Origin: Guyanagaster necrorhizus
Taxonomy: Eukaryota; Basidiomycota; Agaricomycetes; Agaricales; Physalacriaceae
DNA: 64,000 nt
NCBI RefSeq assembly: GCF_019112545.1
Contig: NW_025064880.1
Location: forward strand, 435,337 to 499,336
Direction: 5' to 3'
The notes beneath the pieces are model-generated. The model was given only the letters and a program-made list of their open reading frames with translations, did no database searches and had not been told where the DNA came from. The translations under genes were made by a program, and so were the position numbers. Below, piece after piece: positions 1 to 11,500 of this stretch (position 1 is its first letter; every line of letters begins with the position of its first letter).

Positions 1-1630
1 CGTGTAAGTGTTCTGGTCAGGGAAGAATTGGAATGAGCTATATCCGATCTCGGGAATGTTCAGAATATCTTCGGTGTCGACGCCTGCAGACCCATCAAAG
101 GCGGTACCAATTTCGTTTTCTTCTTGGCGCCTGGTTCCTATTTATTTTTCCCAAGATCAGCATCAATGCGAAGCAAAAATAGCGGTTAATACATACGACT
201 GGCAACCCATCGCCCTCGGACTCGGACACCTGATGAACCTCCATCCGATAAAGCGCGGTTCTTTCTTCGCCTCTCCTCCCTGCGCATGATAAGTTTACGC
301 TTGGTAAGAGGTTGGGATTTGGTCGCGCGTCGCTGGCCCGGAGCTGCCGATGTCTGCGGTGAAGGTGCTGTGGGCTGCAAAGGGAAGAGCTTGGGACAAC
401 CAACACAAAAGAATCCTTGGGTGCTGGAACGAGAGTTAGAACTGAACGGCTGATACAAATGGAAACGAACCCAGAGGCGACTATGTGATTGCTATCAATA
501 GACTTGATATGCTGGGCAATTATTGAATGCCATCCCGTTACGGTCTGAGCGGTACAAGAAGGGCTTGCTGCAACGGAAGAATTGCATCTTGACCGTAATT
601 GAGTGATGCAAGTACGAATTAATTAACGACGTGAGCATACCTCGCATCATTAGCGATCTCCCTGGTTTGATCCGGGCATAAACATAAGGCATTACGTTCA
701 CACAGGAAATGGACCCACCAGGAGAACACGGTCGGATTGTTCACATAGCGAGTCACAATTTGGGTAGTGTAGTTCTCGAAAGCCTCGATCAGTGTCTTGT
801 TGGTGTAAAATTCGTCATGCTTGCATCCACCAAACTGCCGTACGTAGGTGTCCATACCACCTGCAAGCAGACAGTTAGATCAAGGTCTTCGATTAGATAC
901 TCTGAGGCTTACCATAGTCATTACTAAGGGTGTTTCTCGGCCGCGTATCATCTAACAATGTGAATGAGAGCACAGGAAAGTGATGCCAAGATACTTACTC
1001 GTGCTTGAGTTCGCAACTGGATTCCAGTTGTTTGTCAGTGAAATTATGACAAATACATTGCACTCGTGCGCAGCTTTGAGTACAAAGTCGAGTTTCTGGA
1101 GCCCATTCGTGCCATTATTAACCGTCAGAGTCCCGTTCTTGTCTATGAGTTGGAACCAGGTTTGATTCTCGTTTTCGGGAATCTCCGTAACGTCTTCATT
1201 CCGTGTGAGACGGGGACTCTATGGTGAGACTAGAACACACCATTAAAGCCCCAGGTCCTGACGACTTTGATTCCGACTTGCGACATGTTGCACAAGGTGT
1301 TCTTGATATCGTCCTCTGTATTCTCAATTTTAGGCGCCGATGAGCTGTGATTTAAGCAACAGCACTGACTGGTAATGAGAGTCGGGAGCCAAGGGGCGTT
1401 CACCCCGACGAACTTGAATTCGCTTGTGGTGGTTGTGAGTTATCGTTGAAGACCTGTGATGACTTGACAAAACCACACCTTCCATTGACTATGAATTGAC
1501 CATCCCTCGTTGACACGAACTGAGAGAGATTGGTCTGGCCGTTGTTCCTTCTGGCGCTCCTTGGTGCTCCGTGGACGGCCGTGAACAAGGTCCCCAGGAG
1601 GACGGGCCACAGAATGGCGAGAAACTGCAT
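1..1630 (-). CDS. Secreted glycoside hydrolase family 5-like protein (5' part; 3' end outside window)
   Basis: Minus-strand gene read from an ATG at 1630; a longer in-frame reading would need a TTG start. The first about 21 residues form a signal peptide (MQFLAILWPVLL..AVHG). Spliced exons then give FVSTRDGQFIVNG, EFKFVGVNAPWLP, a stretch ending VVRTWGFN, a long exon with NGTNGLQKLDFVLKAAHECN, and the box FSWEIANDARCNSS. These are in the order found in fungal GH5 mannanase/glucanase-like proteins, which act on cell-wall polysaccharides outside the cell. Downstream, a Pro/Ser/Arg-rich segment (roughly 280-460) interrupts the barrel before GTAFDGSAGVDTEDILNIP and SSFQFFPDQNTYT at the window edge. 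The usual acid/base box is WELANEPRC; here Glu is Asp (ANDARC), so catalysis may differ. Introns are about 50-70 nt. The nucleophile exon lies off-window. The family call is fairly sure; the substrate is not known. Confidence 0.75.
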
Positions 1631-2194
1631 GAGGAACAAGGACGGGAACTGGGAAGGCAAGAAGCACTTTCAGCCAGGAACCATGATGTTTTATAGAGAC
1701 GGGAAGATTTGCCTGCAGGCGTGTCATGCTCACCGCACATTCAATCTAGCCGGCTAGTTGGTGCATTTAGATGGGCGTTAACTGGGATCACTGATCGATA
1801 AAACTTGCATATGTGCAGGACGCTGAATCAAAAATGCAAGACCCTAATTGGTTCGGGACAACATGATAGACCGAGCTTTGCTTCTTCTGGAGAACTTTTA
1901 AACCAGAAAAGTGGAATAGATCATGGCAAGAAGGGGGAGAAGCTCTTTCAGACGCGCACAGGAGTCAGACACAGAACTAAGAGAGATCATGGAGTAGACA
2001 AATTCGGCGGGTGCGACAGTCAAATTTGGAGAAATATCGAGCAGTGTACAGGGCGACACCACTGACATGCAAATCAGTAATTGTCGGGTCCGAGAAAACC
2101 AAAGCTGGCGATTAGATGTAACAGCTGGTTACACTGGAAGAGAACAGGGTAATCCAAGATCGGTTCATGTGCACAGCCACATACTGTTACCCAT
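1631..2194. other. Intergenic region, divergent promoters
   Basis: This spacer separates the start of the GH5-like gene (minus) from the start of the TPR gene (plus), so it should hold both promoters. I see no convincing coding exon, RNA gene or repeat in it. Confidence 0.5.
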
Positions 2195-3670
2195 ATGCTC
2201 GCACGATATGCACGTTCTGCTCGCTGCACGACGACCGTAGCACGGCCAACTCTCATTTCTGCCAGACTCCAGTCCAACACGTCTCGTAAAGATACACCCC
2301 TCGTCGAATCAGAGCATCTTTTCGCGAAGCCGGCTCTCTTCGTGCTTGATGTCGCAAAGCGCACCCTGAAATTCACCTTTGGAGGCTTGGTGATTGTAGG
2401 AGTTGTCGCACTGGGGACCCATGAAGCCTATCATCAATGGATAGAACGGGTGGAACTGGCACCGAGAGCAGATGATGAAGAGGTCAGAAAATGGGAATGG
2501 GATGTAGAGACTCTAAGGTGGTCGGGTCATGCAGGAGGCACGGACCCTGGTCTCGGCATGCGAGGGCGACACCTTGTTCGTGCAGCATGGGCCTCGCAAA
2601 CTTGGGCGCCAGCAGTGGGTATCACTCCCCCTACGAAAGCCAATCCCTCGAATGGTCTGACAGACCTCTCTGCTATCGTCGACGCCCGCTTGTACTACGG
2701 CGAAAAGTACCTACGAGAGGCACTCGCCATTGCAGAAGAGAAGGAAAGCGAACAAAAGCTTCATCCGAGTACATTGCCCACGTTATTGACGCGTCACGCT
2801 ATAGTTCTCGAAAAGATGGGCCGGGACTCTTGGGCGAAAGCAAAATCTCAGTACGGGCGCGTCTGGGCCAGCGAACCGTCGGCCTCCGTAGCTCTTAAGA
2901 TTGGTGATCTTTCCAATCGAATGGGCCAAAAGGACGATGCCTTGGCTTGGTGGGCGCGGGCCATTCAGTTGACTCAGAAGGACCCTGTCGACGCTACGAA
3001 GCCTGCAGTACCTACTGTCGCTCTATCATCTCCATCAGCCCAACGCATCCTTTCCTCCGTACTCGTCTCCCTTTCTGCCTTCTACGCCACCACCCACAAT
3101 TTCCAAGAGGCCGAAGAAATCGAATATAATGCATTAAACACTCTTCGATCTATGTCACAGCCAGAATCTCCTTCTGTTTCTCCATCCAAAGCACTCCACA
3201 CGTCAACTTTACTCCAAAGGTCAGCTGTTCTCTCTGTCCATCGTGCAGAGGTGCTGTACGCACGAGGCAAATCGCCAAAAGAATCCATTAAATGGCTTTC
3301 ATCAGCGGCAGAGTCATCCGAGAGTGTAGTTCATGCCTTGACGGGCCCTAAAGCTGCTGGTATAGATCAAGTTTCACCGATATACAAGCATACCAAAACT
3401 CTGCAAGCTCCAGCAATTGACTTGCTCCGAGACGCTCGTCGAACAGCTTCGGAGGCGTGGAATTTGATGGGCATTTTGAAAGAACAAGTATCTGGTCATG
3501 ACCAGCAATCCGTTCTTGAATGCTACGACCGCGCCTTGCATTGGGCAGGAAAGTTGGATGACTTTGGCGAGCGGATTCCGGACGTCATACTATCTCGCGA
3601 GTGGAAAGTCATTATGGACAACTACACTCGACTAAAGCGTGCCATCCAACCCGAAAGTCATACAACATAG
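2195..3670 (+). CDS. Mitochondrial inner-membrane TPR-like protein (Mgr3-type?)
   Basis: Single uninterrupted 491-codon frame from ATG 2195, unusual here because most neighbours are intron-rich. The N-terminus (MLARYARSARCTTTVARPTL) is Arg/Ser/Thr-rich with no acidic residues, like a mitochondrial targeting sequence. One membrane segment follows at about residues 63-82 (FGGLVIVGVVALGTHEAYH), and the rest is a soluble helical domain with TPR-like pairs such as ALKIGDLSNRMGQKDDALAWW and the later SEAWNLMGIL..VLECYDRALHWAGKL. This layout resembles fungal Mgr3-like proteins, which present substrates to the i-AAA protease Yme1. That functional link is inference from architecture only. The gene converges on the PTC7-like gene, whose stop lies about 190 bases downstream. 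Confidence 0.7.
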   Translation: MLARYARSARCTTTVARPTLISARLQSNTSRKDTPLVESEHLFAKPALFVLDVAKRTLKFTFGGLVIVGVVALGTHEAYHQWIERVELAPRADDEEVRKWEWDVETLRWSGHAGGTDPGLGMRGRHLVRAAWASQTWAPAVGITPPTKANPSNGLTDLSAIVDARLYYGEKYLREALAIAEEKESEQKLHPSTLPTLLTRHAIVLEKMGRDSWAKAKSQYGRVWASEPSASVALKIGDLSNRMGQKDDALAWWARAIQLTQKDPVDATKPAVPTVALSSPSAQRILSSVLVSLSAFYATTHNFQEAEEIEYNALNTLRSMSQPESPSVSPSKALHTSTLLQRSAVLSVHRAEVLYARGKSPKESIKWLSSAAESSESVVHALTGPKAAGIDQVSPIYKHTKTLQAPAIDLLRDARRTASEAWNLMGILKEQVSGHDQQSVLECYDRALHWAGKLDDFGERIPDVILSREWKVIMDNYTRLKRAIQPESHTT

Positions 3671-3862
3671 TAAAACTGACACTATCGACCTTGTTTTGCA
3701 TGTACCATTATGGCTAGAAGTAACAGCGCTCCATCGATCTATTAATATCAAACGTGAGGGAAATGTATGTTTCGCTACAATGTCAACTAAATATACGCTA
3801 CATATTATTGAATCCAACCAATGGTCCTGAATATCAACTAGCTGTGATAAGATACGAAATCT

Positions 3863-5441
3863 CTATGATGTTTCGCGAACTAGGGCGACAACAACTGTTA
3901 CACTAAGAATGGACAGTCAATGCAGCAAGAACAGGACCATGATAACAACTTACTCGTCAAGTTTCTGTATTAGGACATTCCATGGGTAAGTGGGGCCTCC
4001 TAGCAGCTGAGAGACACTTACTCCTCCCCGGAAAAACATGCCTTGCCTAGCGGCTTCGCCTACATTGAAATGAGCATAGAGCCATAGATAGCAGTAATAG
4101 ACACATACTCTCAAAAGGACTACGCCTCCGCTTGTTGAGCATACACAGCCTTGCATAGTTGGCCATTCGGTCGGCCATAGCCTGGACCTGAACATCTTCG
4201 GGTAGACCTGCACGACCTACCAAAGAGGTAATTGTTACTATTTCATCTGGAAAGACGTTGTCGCCGAGCCCATCTGTCTGCATTCCAATGAACAAACGAG
4301 ACAGAAACAGAAGAAGGATACAAACATAGGCAACAACGATATCCCCATCTCGAAGAGTAGTTTCGTAAGTATCAGCCTCTCCTGGTGAGTCCACGCAGGC
4401 ACGTTCAAATCGACGGGTGGAGTTAGAAGGTAATTTGGTAAGTTGTCTATCCGATCCGCTCATGAGGGCATGGAGTGTCACGAATAAAAGACGCTAACTT
4501 TGGGCAGTTGAAGTAGTGTGTTTGAACGCGTTGTTTATGGATGACGGTCGAAGATCGAACAATCATGAAACCACTGTCACCTAGACTGACGGTACAAGAC
4601 TGTGTTAGCTAGTAAATATGCAATCTATGAAAAATACCACTTTGCAGCTCGTAAGAGGCCCGATGATGCATTCATATGGATGAGACAGGCCGTGCTAGAA
4701 CCTAAGTAAGACACGTTAGAAATAGAAAGATTGGTGCAAGACATTCTACTCACCGGCCTGTACATGCTTTTCTCTCAGAACGCCATGGTATGAGAGCGCC
4801 ATACTCTCGAGTGGTGTTAATTCCCACCCTTCTACCTCTTCGCGTTCAGCATAGTCGAGGGTCGGGTCGATCTCTGGCTCACCGGCCCAGGCGTTCCGCG
4901 AATATCGGTGAGCATGATACATAAAGGCCTGCGAGAACAGCGAAGGGTCTACACCACTCTCCACCCACCCGCCAACACCGTCGGCCACGCCAAAGGACAT
5001 ACCCTTGAAGGAATACAAGTCGGCGACACGTAGGTTCATTTCTATAGGCAACTTACAGAGGAATTTTTCATCTGTTTGAGAAGAAATCCCGTCATGTTCT
5101 CTTGAGAGTGAAAAATAGCCACGACACACCTCTGTTACGTAGAAAAAGTCCTCTCCTGCATCTGGCGCCCATTTCGTCGCCTCATTCGGTATGGCATCAG
5201 GAACGGTACGCGCGAGCATTTGGTCTCGCCACATTCCTATAGGACTGTCTTCGGGAAAAGGTATTTTCTTCATTTCGTTCCCTGACGTTGGTTTTCCTGC
5301 CCAGCTGGTGCCAATATGAAAGGTATATGGCCTGCGAGGGAATGTTGCCATGGAACGATATGCATTTTTGTTGGAGCGGCGCAGGAGAGCGCGCCCTAAC
5401 GCGCTCGACCGCCTGTACGAATGTTGTAGATGAGCGGACAT
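3863..5441 (-). CDS. PTC7: PTC7-like PP2C-family Ser/Thr phosphatase (mitochondrial)
   Basis: Starts at ATG 5441 with an Arg/Ser-rich leader (MSAHLQHSYRRSSALGRALL) fitting mitochondrial import. PP2C motifs appear in order: GVADGVGGWVESGVDP, FSQAFMYHAHRYSRN, VEGWELTPLESM, GSSTACLIHMNASSGLL, LGDSGFMIVR, RDGDIVVAY joined to TDGLGDNVFP, and a C-terminal VTVVVALVRETS before the TAG at 3863. The Asp residues of GVADGVGGW and TDGLGDN are the expected metal ligands. Yeast Ptc7 dephosphorylates mitochondrial targets, including the coenzyme Q protein Coq7. There are about seven exons. Introns at 5052-5129 (78 nt) and 4278-4325 (48 nt) are multiples of three with no stop, so retained forms stay in frame. 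A 126-nt alternative (acceptor near 5004) is also possible for the first. Confidence 0.88.
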
Positions 5442-5757
5442 GGCAGAGCGCCAATTGAGCTGCCGCTGTGGAAATCGAATCCGTGATCAGAAAGATTGGA
5501 TTACGCAATCATCCCCGCCTTCCGGCCATCCCTTCACCCCGGGACCCGTTTTGTTGCCCGTCTCCCCTCTACTCAACTCACAGTTCACTCAAAGCCGAGT
5601 TCTTTCCCCCCAAACCCAAGAAATCAAAAGGATTTCTTGCTCCATACTTAGTCTAGTCTACAAAGACCTATCTTTAGCCCTCCCCGTCTCCTTTCCGCAC
5701 CTTCACTTGGCATACATAACAGGGTAAGTAATAGTACTAGCGTATGTACAACATTGG
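5442..5757. other. Intergenic region, promoter of PTC7-like gene
   Basis: Lies between the start of the PTC7-like gene and the stop of the leucine-rich-repeat gene, both on the minus strand. It is pyrimidine-rich on the plus strand. No coding exon or RNA gene was seen. Confidence 0.4.
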
Positions 5758-8130
5758 TTATTTCTTCCCTAGCCATTTTTGCATGTCAAACTTTGCTTTT
5801 TTCCGGGGCTTGATAAGGGTCGCCTCTTTCACGCCACTGTTTGAGACCATGTTTACAAGTGACCCATTAGTACGCATCGTCTTCGCGTCTTTCCCGCCCA
5901 TGCTGCCGGAAATCTTACCAAGCCCTGAAGGGAGTGAACGCCCTCCCTCTGTTCGGACATCAGCGAGTAGCTGTTCCTTTGCGTCATTCGGCAATTTCGG
6001 AACGTCGTAGCTTGATATCGGTCTGATAAGTTTCTCAGGTCGTTCGCAGGGCCATTCCACAGCCTGCGCAGCCTCTGACAACGAAGATTTCTTTCGGCGA
6101 AATGGGTTAACCGACGCTGGTTTGTCGGTGGATTGGAACTGCGAGACACTGTCCAGTGTCGAAGAGTTTTTTCTCCTTTTGTTTCCATCAAGTCCCTTCT
6201 CTAAGGTTAGCGACGTCCGCCATTCGGCCATCAGGCGAGCTTTGGCGGTATCCATCTTGAACGCTGCCTTCTCCGTGCCGGATCTATTCGCAGACGGAGA
6301 ATCTTCTTTTTTTGAGTTTGATGTGTTCTCCAAAACATTCCAGTCAGGAGGGGTGCGATAGAACATTGAACCGTTGTTCAATCCTGTTAATCGAAACTTC
6401 CTTTCTTGCGTTGGATAAATCTCCTCTGCCCGATGCCCTGCAGGCTCCTGTGGAGAAGGACTACGACGTCGAGCACCAAGATAAAACGCCAAAGCAGTAT
6501 GGTGTGAATTCTGTTCTTCCATCTCAGCAAATGTGACATTGATCATCCAGTCCGGCATTTGTGAAAGCCCCGACGACGATGTGGCAGCGGGCGATTGATT
6601 TACACTTATTGGAAACAGTTGCGAAGCTGCTTGTTGTGGTATCGTCTTTTGCAATCAAGGCTATGAGGAAGCGAGCGCGCAACAACTTGATGATACTTAC
6701 TGAACTTGAAGAATAAAAATGACGGAGATCTGAGTCTGCAAGGTGTGTTGAAATGTAAACGTCGTGATGACTTTCTTGATTATCAGTCTCGAAATCATTT
6801 TCCGAATAGGATAATCCATCAGAGCCCTCGGCACCTTCATCAAAAGGACTGAAGACATCAGAATCATAGAGATACGAGACGTCCTCATTACTTGCTGTTT
6901 CACATCAATTTGGGGCATTTTCCATGCTGATATGAGGCACATACCTGTCGGTACTCCTCTTAGATGTCTTCTCCGAGAGCGTCGAGAAGGCAACTGTTCG
7001 GGAGCCACTTGGGCGAGGAGCACGTTGTCTTTGCTATCCTTCTTGCGGGGCAGTAACGTGATTGCCGTGTTCTCTGGGCCAACATCGGTCTCTCGACTTC
7101 TTCCTTCACCAGTCAAGGCACTTGAATGACTCTCACCCTTAGATTTAGACCTTTTAGGATGAGAATATTCCACAGTGTCGATGTAGAGACTGAAGACTGA
7201 AGACGACGGAAAAAATTTGCACGAAGGAAGCCCGAGGGACGACAGAAGCTCAAGTGAAGTTCGAAGAGGAGTCGGGTGATATAGGCCTGGATCGCTAGAT
7301 ACAGACCACGGATGGATGAAAGAAGAGGTGGAGCATTCGGTGCCGCGCAGATCTTTTGACAGACACAACAGATCAGCGTTAGCTCCATAATTCCAGATTA
7401 CAAATGACATACCCAAGACAGCGAGAAGTGGAAAGCTCTTGATGTGATGGAATACTTTGTGTGTGATGCCTCGGCAACTTCTAAGGCGAAGGATTCTCAA
7501 TGACCAAGGACCTCGACGTCTGTCACCATCGTACCATCCCACCGTTTTGCTGAGGGCACTGACTCCGTAGTCAGTCAATGTCGTCCCGCTCGCTTCCAAG
7601 GCACAGAGACTACTCAAGTGTCTGAGTTCAGAGATGCTAGAATCTGTGAGTTCTTCGCAATCAGGAAGTTCAAGAATGGTAATCAGTGTGAAGTCAGGCG
7701 TCGATGGAATTTGTTGCAAGAGAGGAAGATATATATCGGAGAGCGGGATGGGGTAGCTTTCAAAGGACTTTGGCAAAGAGGTTGAATACAGTTGAATGAG
7801 TGTAGCCCAGAGCCGAGGATCGACGCGTGAAATGGTAAATCTAGGATCTTTGTACGTAGGAATCAGGGCTTTGATAATGTCAAAATCTGAGTCCGAGGAA
7901 GGGGGGTCATATCTGAGTGTATATGGACTTAGATGATGCACTTGCTCCGGGGAGAGTACGAGAGCCCGAATACAGAAGTAAACGGGAGGTGGTACATAAT
8001 TGAATCTTTCCGGAAAGCCCCATTCGACATAAGGGCCGACGGTGCGCTGCGCTGCAAGAACAAATTTTGACACCGTGGTATCATTAGAAGATTCCGTTCT
8101 GCGGCGCGCCAGGATGATTGGTTTAGACAT
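5758..8130 (-). CDS. Leucine-rich-repeat protein with disordered C-terminus, function unknown
   Basis: Reads from ATG 8130 (MSKPIILARRRTESSN). Residues about 140-260 contain LRR-like units: LITILELPDCEELTDSSI, LSSLCALEASGTTLTDYGV and LRILRLRSCRGITHKVF, the AMN1/F-box LRR style, but no F-box is visible. A 60-nt intron (7353-7412) joins LLAVL to DLRGTECS. A second intron near 6900-6955 leads to an acidic exon (NEDVSYLYDSDVFSPF), and a third near 6660-6700 joins it to the last exon, which encodes about 290 disordered Ser/Pro/Lys-rich residues ending KKAKFDMQKWLGKK. The basic tail might be a nuclear signal. The promoter is shared with FKS1. I do not recognise a named orthologue; a substrate-adaptor or scaffold role is only a guess from the LRRs. 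Confidence 0.75.
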
Positions 8131-8536
8131 GTCCGTCGTCTAGAAAAAATGAGTAAAATCCGAGAAAAAAGCATAAAGAGCTTGGAATAACTACATGTAT
8201 AGCGTCGGAAGAAGTCCTTTTGAGAGGCCCTACCTTGAATGCTGCTGCAAGAAATTGGAGCGCGTTGCACCGTGCGACATGTCAATGAGCAATTGCAAGT
8301 GACCAGTATAATTAGGTGTCTGAAAGTGGGTGACGTTCCCACGGTAACGCGGCTTCTTGTTTCCACGCTGGACCGCAGTCAGCCACCTCTCTCTTACAGT
8401 CTCACTCTCTTGATACCATCATTTGTTCCCTAGTACCGCCTCCCTTGTCCCCTTGCTATCGACGCTCTGCCGTTCTTTAACTATCTTTTTTCCGTTATCT
8501 TACTTTCCAGACTGGTTCGCAAGTCTTCACGTTGTC
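8131..8536. promoter_or_regulatory. Bidirectional promoter region between LRR gene and FKS1
   Basis: A 406-base spacer between two divergent start codons. The 200 bases before the FKS1 start carry several CT-rich tracts, such as CCACCTCTCTCTTACAG and CCGCCTCCCTTGTCCCC, which in fungi often mark core promoters without a TATA box. I found no clear TATA box and no coding exon. Confidence 0.5.
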
Positions 8537-11500
8537 ATGTCATCCAGAGGCTATGGCGGCCCTCAAGATCCCCGTTCTAATCCCTTCGCAAACCCCCAGC
8601 GACAGCCTGGACCTCAATACCCACAGCCAGGACCTCAGCTCCCTCAGGCAAGGAGCGGCTACGACACTGACTCAGACATGGGCGACAACTACGGCTCCTA
8701 CAATTCCAGCACGACTCGTCTAGCTGCTGCTCCTGGCTATTTCGACCAAAACAGTGCGTCTCCTCTTTGATGAACGCAGGAACATTGTCGTTGGGTTCTT
8801 TCCCATCCGACAAGTCCCGTTTCTCCTGTCACCATTCGCTCAACCTTTTTTTTCCAACTCCAGGTGGCTCTGAACAAGACGTGTATGGTCGCCGTTATGT
8901 CCCATCCCTCGAATCTCATGCAAGCATACCTAGTATATCCCCGTTTGCTGACCCTGGTCTCGGCACCAGTGAACCATACCCTGCCTGGTCTGCAGATAAA
9001 CAGATACCCATGTCGAAGGAAGAAATAGAGGACATCTTTCTCGACCTTACCCAGAAGTTTGGCTTTCAAAGGGACTCGATGCGTAATATGGTGCGCACAT
9101 TCTTCAGTTAACTCGCTAGTTGTGTTCAATTGCTCCCAGTTTGACTTTACCATGCACCTGTTAGATTCCAGGGCATCTCGTATGTCGCCGAGTCAAGCTC
9201 TCCTTACTCTTCATGCGGATTACATTGGTGGACAACATGCCAACTACCGCAAGTGGTATTTCGCTGCACAGCTTAATCTGGACGATGCAGTCGGTCAAGC
9301 CCAAAACCCGGGCCTACAGCGGCTCAAATCAGTGAAGGGCAAGAAACCCACCAAGTCCCTTGACTCTGCCCTTAACCGCTGGCGTAATGCCATGAATAAT
9401 ATGTCCCATTATGATCGTCTTCGCCAGATCGCCCTTTACCTCTTGTGTTGGGGGGAGGCTGCCAACGTTCGCTTTGTGCCCGAGTGCCTCTGTTTCATTT
9501 TCAAGTGCGCCGACGACTATTACAGAAGCCCAGAATGTCAGAACAGGATTGACCCCGTTCCCGAGGGTTTGTATCTCAGCACGGTAATCAAGCCCTTGTA
9601 TCGCTTTATGAGGGATCAGGGCTACGAAGTTGTTGACGGAAAGTTCGTTCGGAGGGAGAAAGACCACCACGAAATTGTTGGTTACGACGACATCAATCAA
9701 CTCTTCTGGTATCCTGAAGGCCTAGCCAAGATAGTCCTTAATGATAACGTACGTTTAACAGGAATTTCATTTTCCCATCCTAACGACCACACTCCACAGA
9801 CTCGTCTCGTAGATGTTCCTCCAGCTCAAAGATTTATGAAGTTTAGCCGCATTGAGTGGAATCGCGTTTTCTTCAAGACCTATTTTGAAAGGCGCTCCCT
9901 TTTACACTTACTCGTAAACTTCAATCGTATATGGATCCTGCACGTCTCCGTCTACTACTTCTATACCTCGTTCAACTCTCCCAAAGTGTATGCGCCTAAG
10001 AATGAGTCATCGCCGTCTGCGCAGATGACTTGGTCTGCGGTTGCCCTCGGTGGGGCAGTCTCGACAGGTATCATGATCATTGCCACGCTTGCAGAGTTTT
10101 CCTACATCCCGACCACTTGGAACAATGCGTCTCATCTCACAACGCGGCTCATCTTCCTCATCATCATATTGGCTTTGACATGTGGCCCCACCTTTTACAT
10201 TGCCATGGTGGACGGCCGTTCCAATCTCAGTCAGCTCCCGCTTATCTTAGGCATCGTTCAATTTTTCATTGCCGTTGTCGCTACGCTCGTGTTTGGCTTA
10301 ATACCTTCTGGCCGTATGTTCGGTGACCGGGTAGCAGGGAAGTCACGGAAGTATATGGCATCTCAGACTTTCACTGCATCCTATCCAAGTCTGGCCCGTG
10401 GTGCACGCGCCGCATCCATTTCCATGTGGGTGCTTATTTTCGGTTGCAAGTTTGCCGAATCCTATTTCTTCTTGGCGTCGTCGTTCTCGTCCCCCGTTGC
10501 CGTAATGGCAAGGACCAAAGTGCAGGGCTGCAGCGACAAGCTGTTCGGGAATTCTCTTTGTACTAACCAAGTTCCATTCACACTCGCTATTATGTACGTT
10601 ATGGACCTGGTATTGTTCTTCCTGGACACATACTTGTGGTACATCATTTGGATTGTCATTTTCAGTATCGGGAGGAGCTTCAGTTTGGGCTTGAGCATCT
10701 GGACGCCATGGAAGGATATCTTTACGCGGTTACCCAAGCGGATATATGCCAAACTATTGGCCACAGGCGAGATGGAAGTGAAATATAAGCCTAAGGTGAG
10801 TACCTGCTGTAATGCTCGAACTGCACTTACCTGTCACCACAGGTTTTGGTGTCTCAAATCTGGAATGCGATCATCATATCCATGTATCGCGAGCACCTCC
10901 TTTCCATCGATCATGTCCAACGTCTGCTTTACCACCAGGTCGATGATGCTAGCGGTAGGCGTACGCTTCGTGCACCACCGTTCTTTACCAACCAAGAAGG
11001 CTTCAAAGGCAATTTCTTCCCTGCCGGCGGAGAAGCTGAACGTCGGATTTCATTCTTCGCTTCTTCGCTGACCACTGCCCTCCCGGAGCCCCTACCGGTC
11101 GATGCCATGCCTACATTCACTGTCTTGGTCCCTCATTATTCCGAAAAGATCTTGTTGAGTTTGCGAGAGATCATTCGAGAGGAGGACAAGAACACCAGAG
11201 TTACAATCTTGGAGTACACGAAACAGCTTCATCCTGTCGAATGGGACAACTTCGTAAAGGACACTAAGATTCTTGCGGAAGAGATGGACGGTGACTCCAG
11301 TGTCCACAACGAGAAGAAAACCGACGATCTGCCATTCTATTGCATTGGATTCAAGACATCATCACCCGAGTACACTCTCAGGACACGGATATGGGCATCG
11401 TTACGTGCTCAGACGTTGTACCGTACCGTGTCTGGCATGATGAATTATTCCAAAGCCATCAAGCTCCTTTATCGAGTCGAGAATCCTGATATCGTGCATG

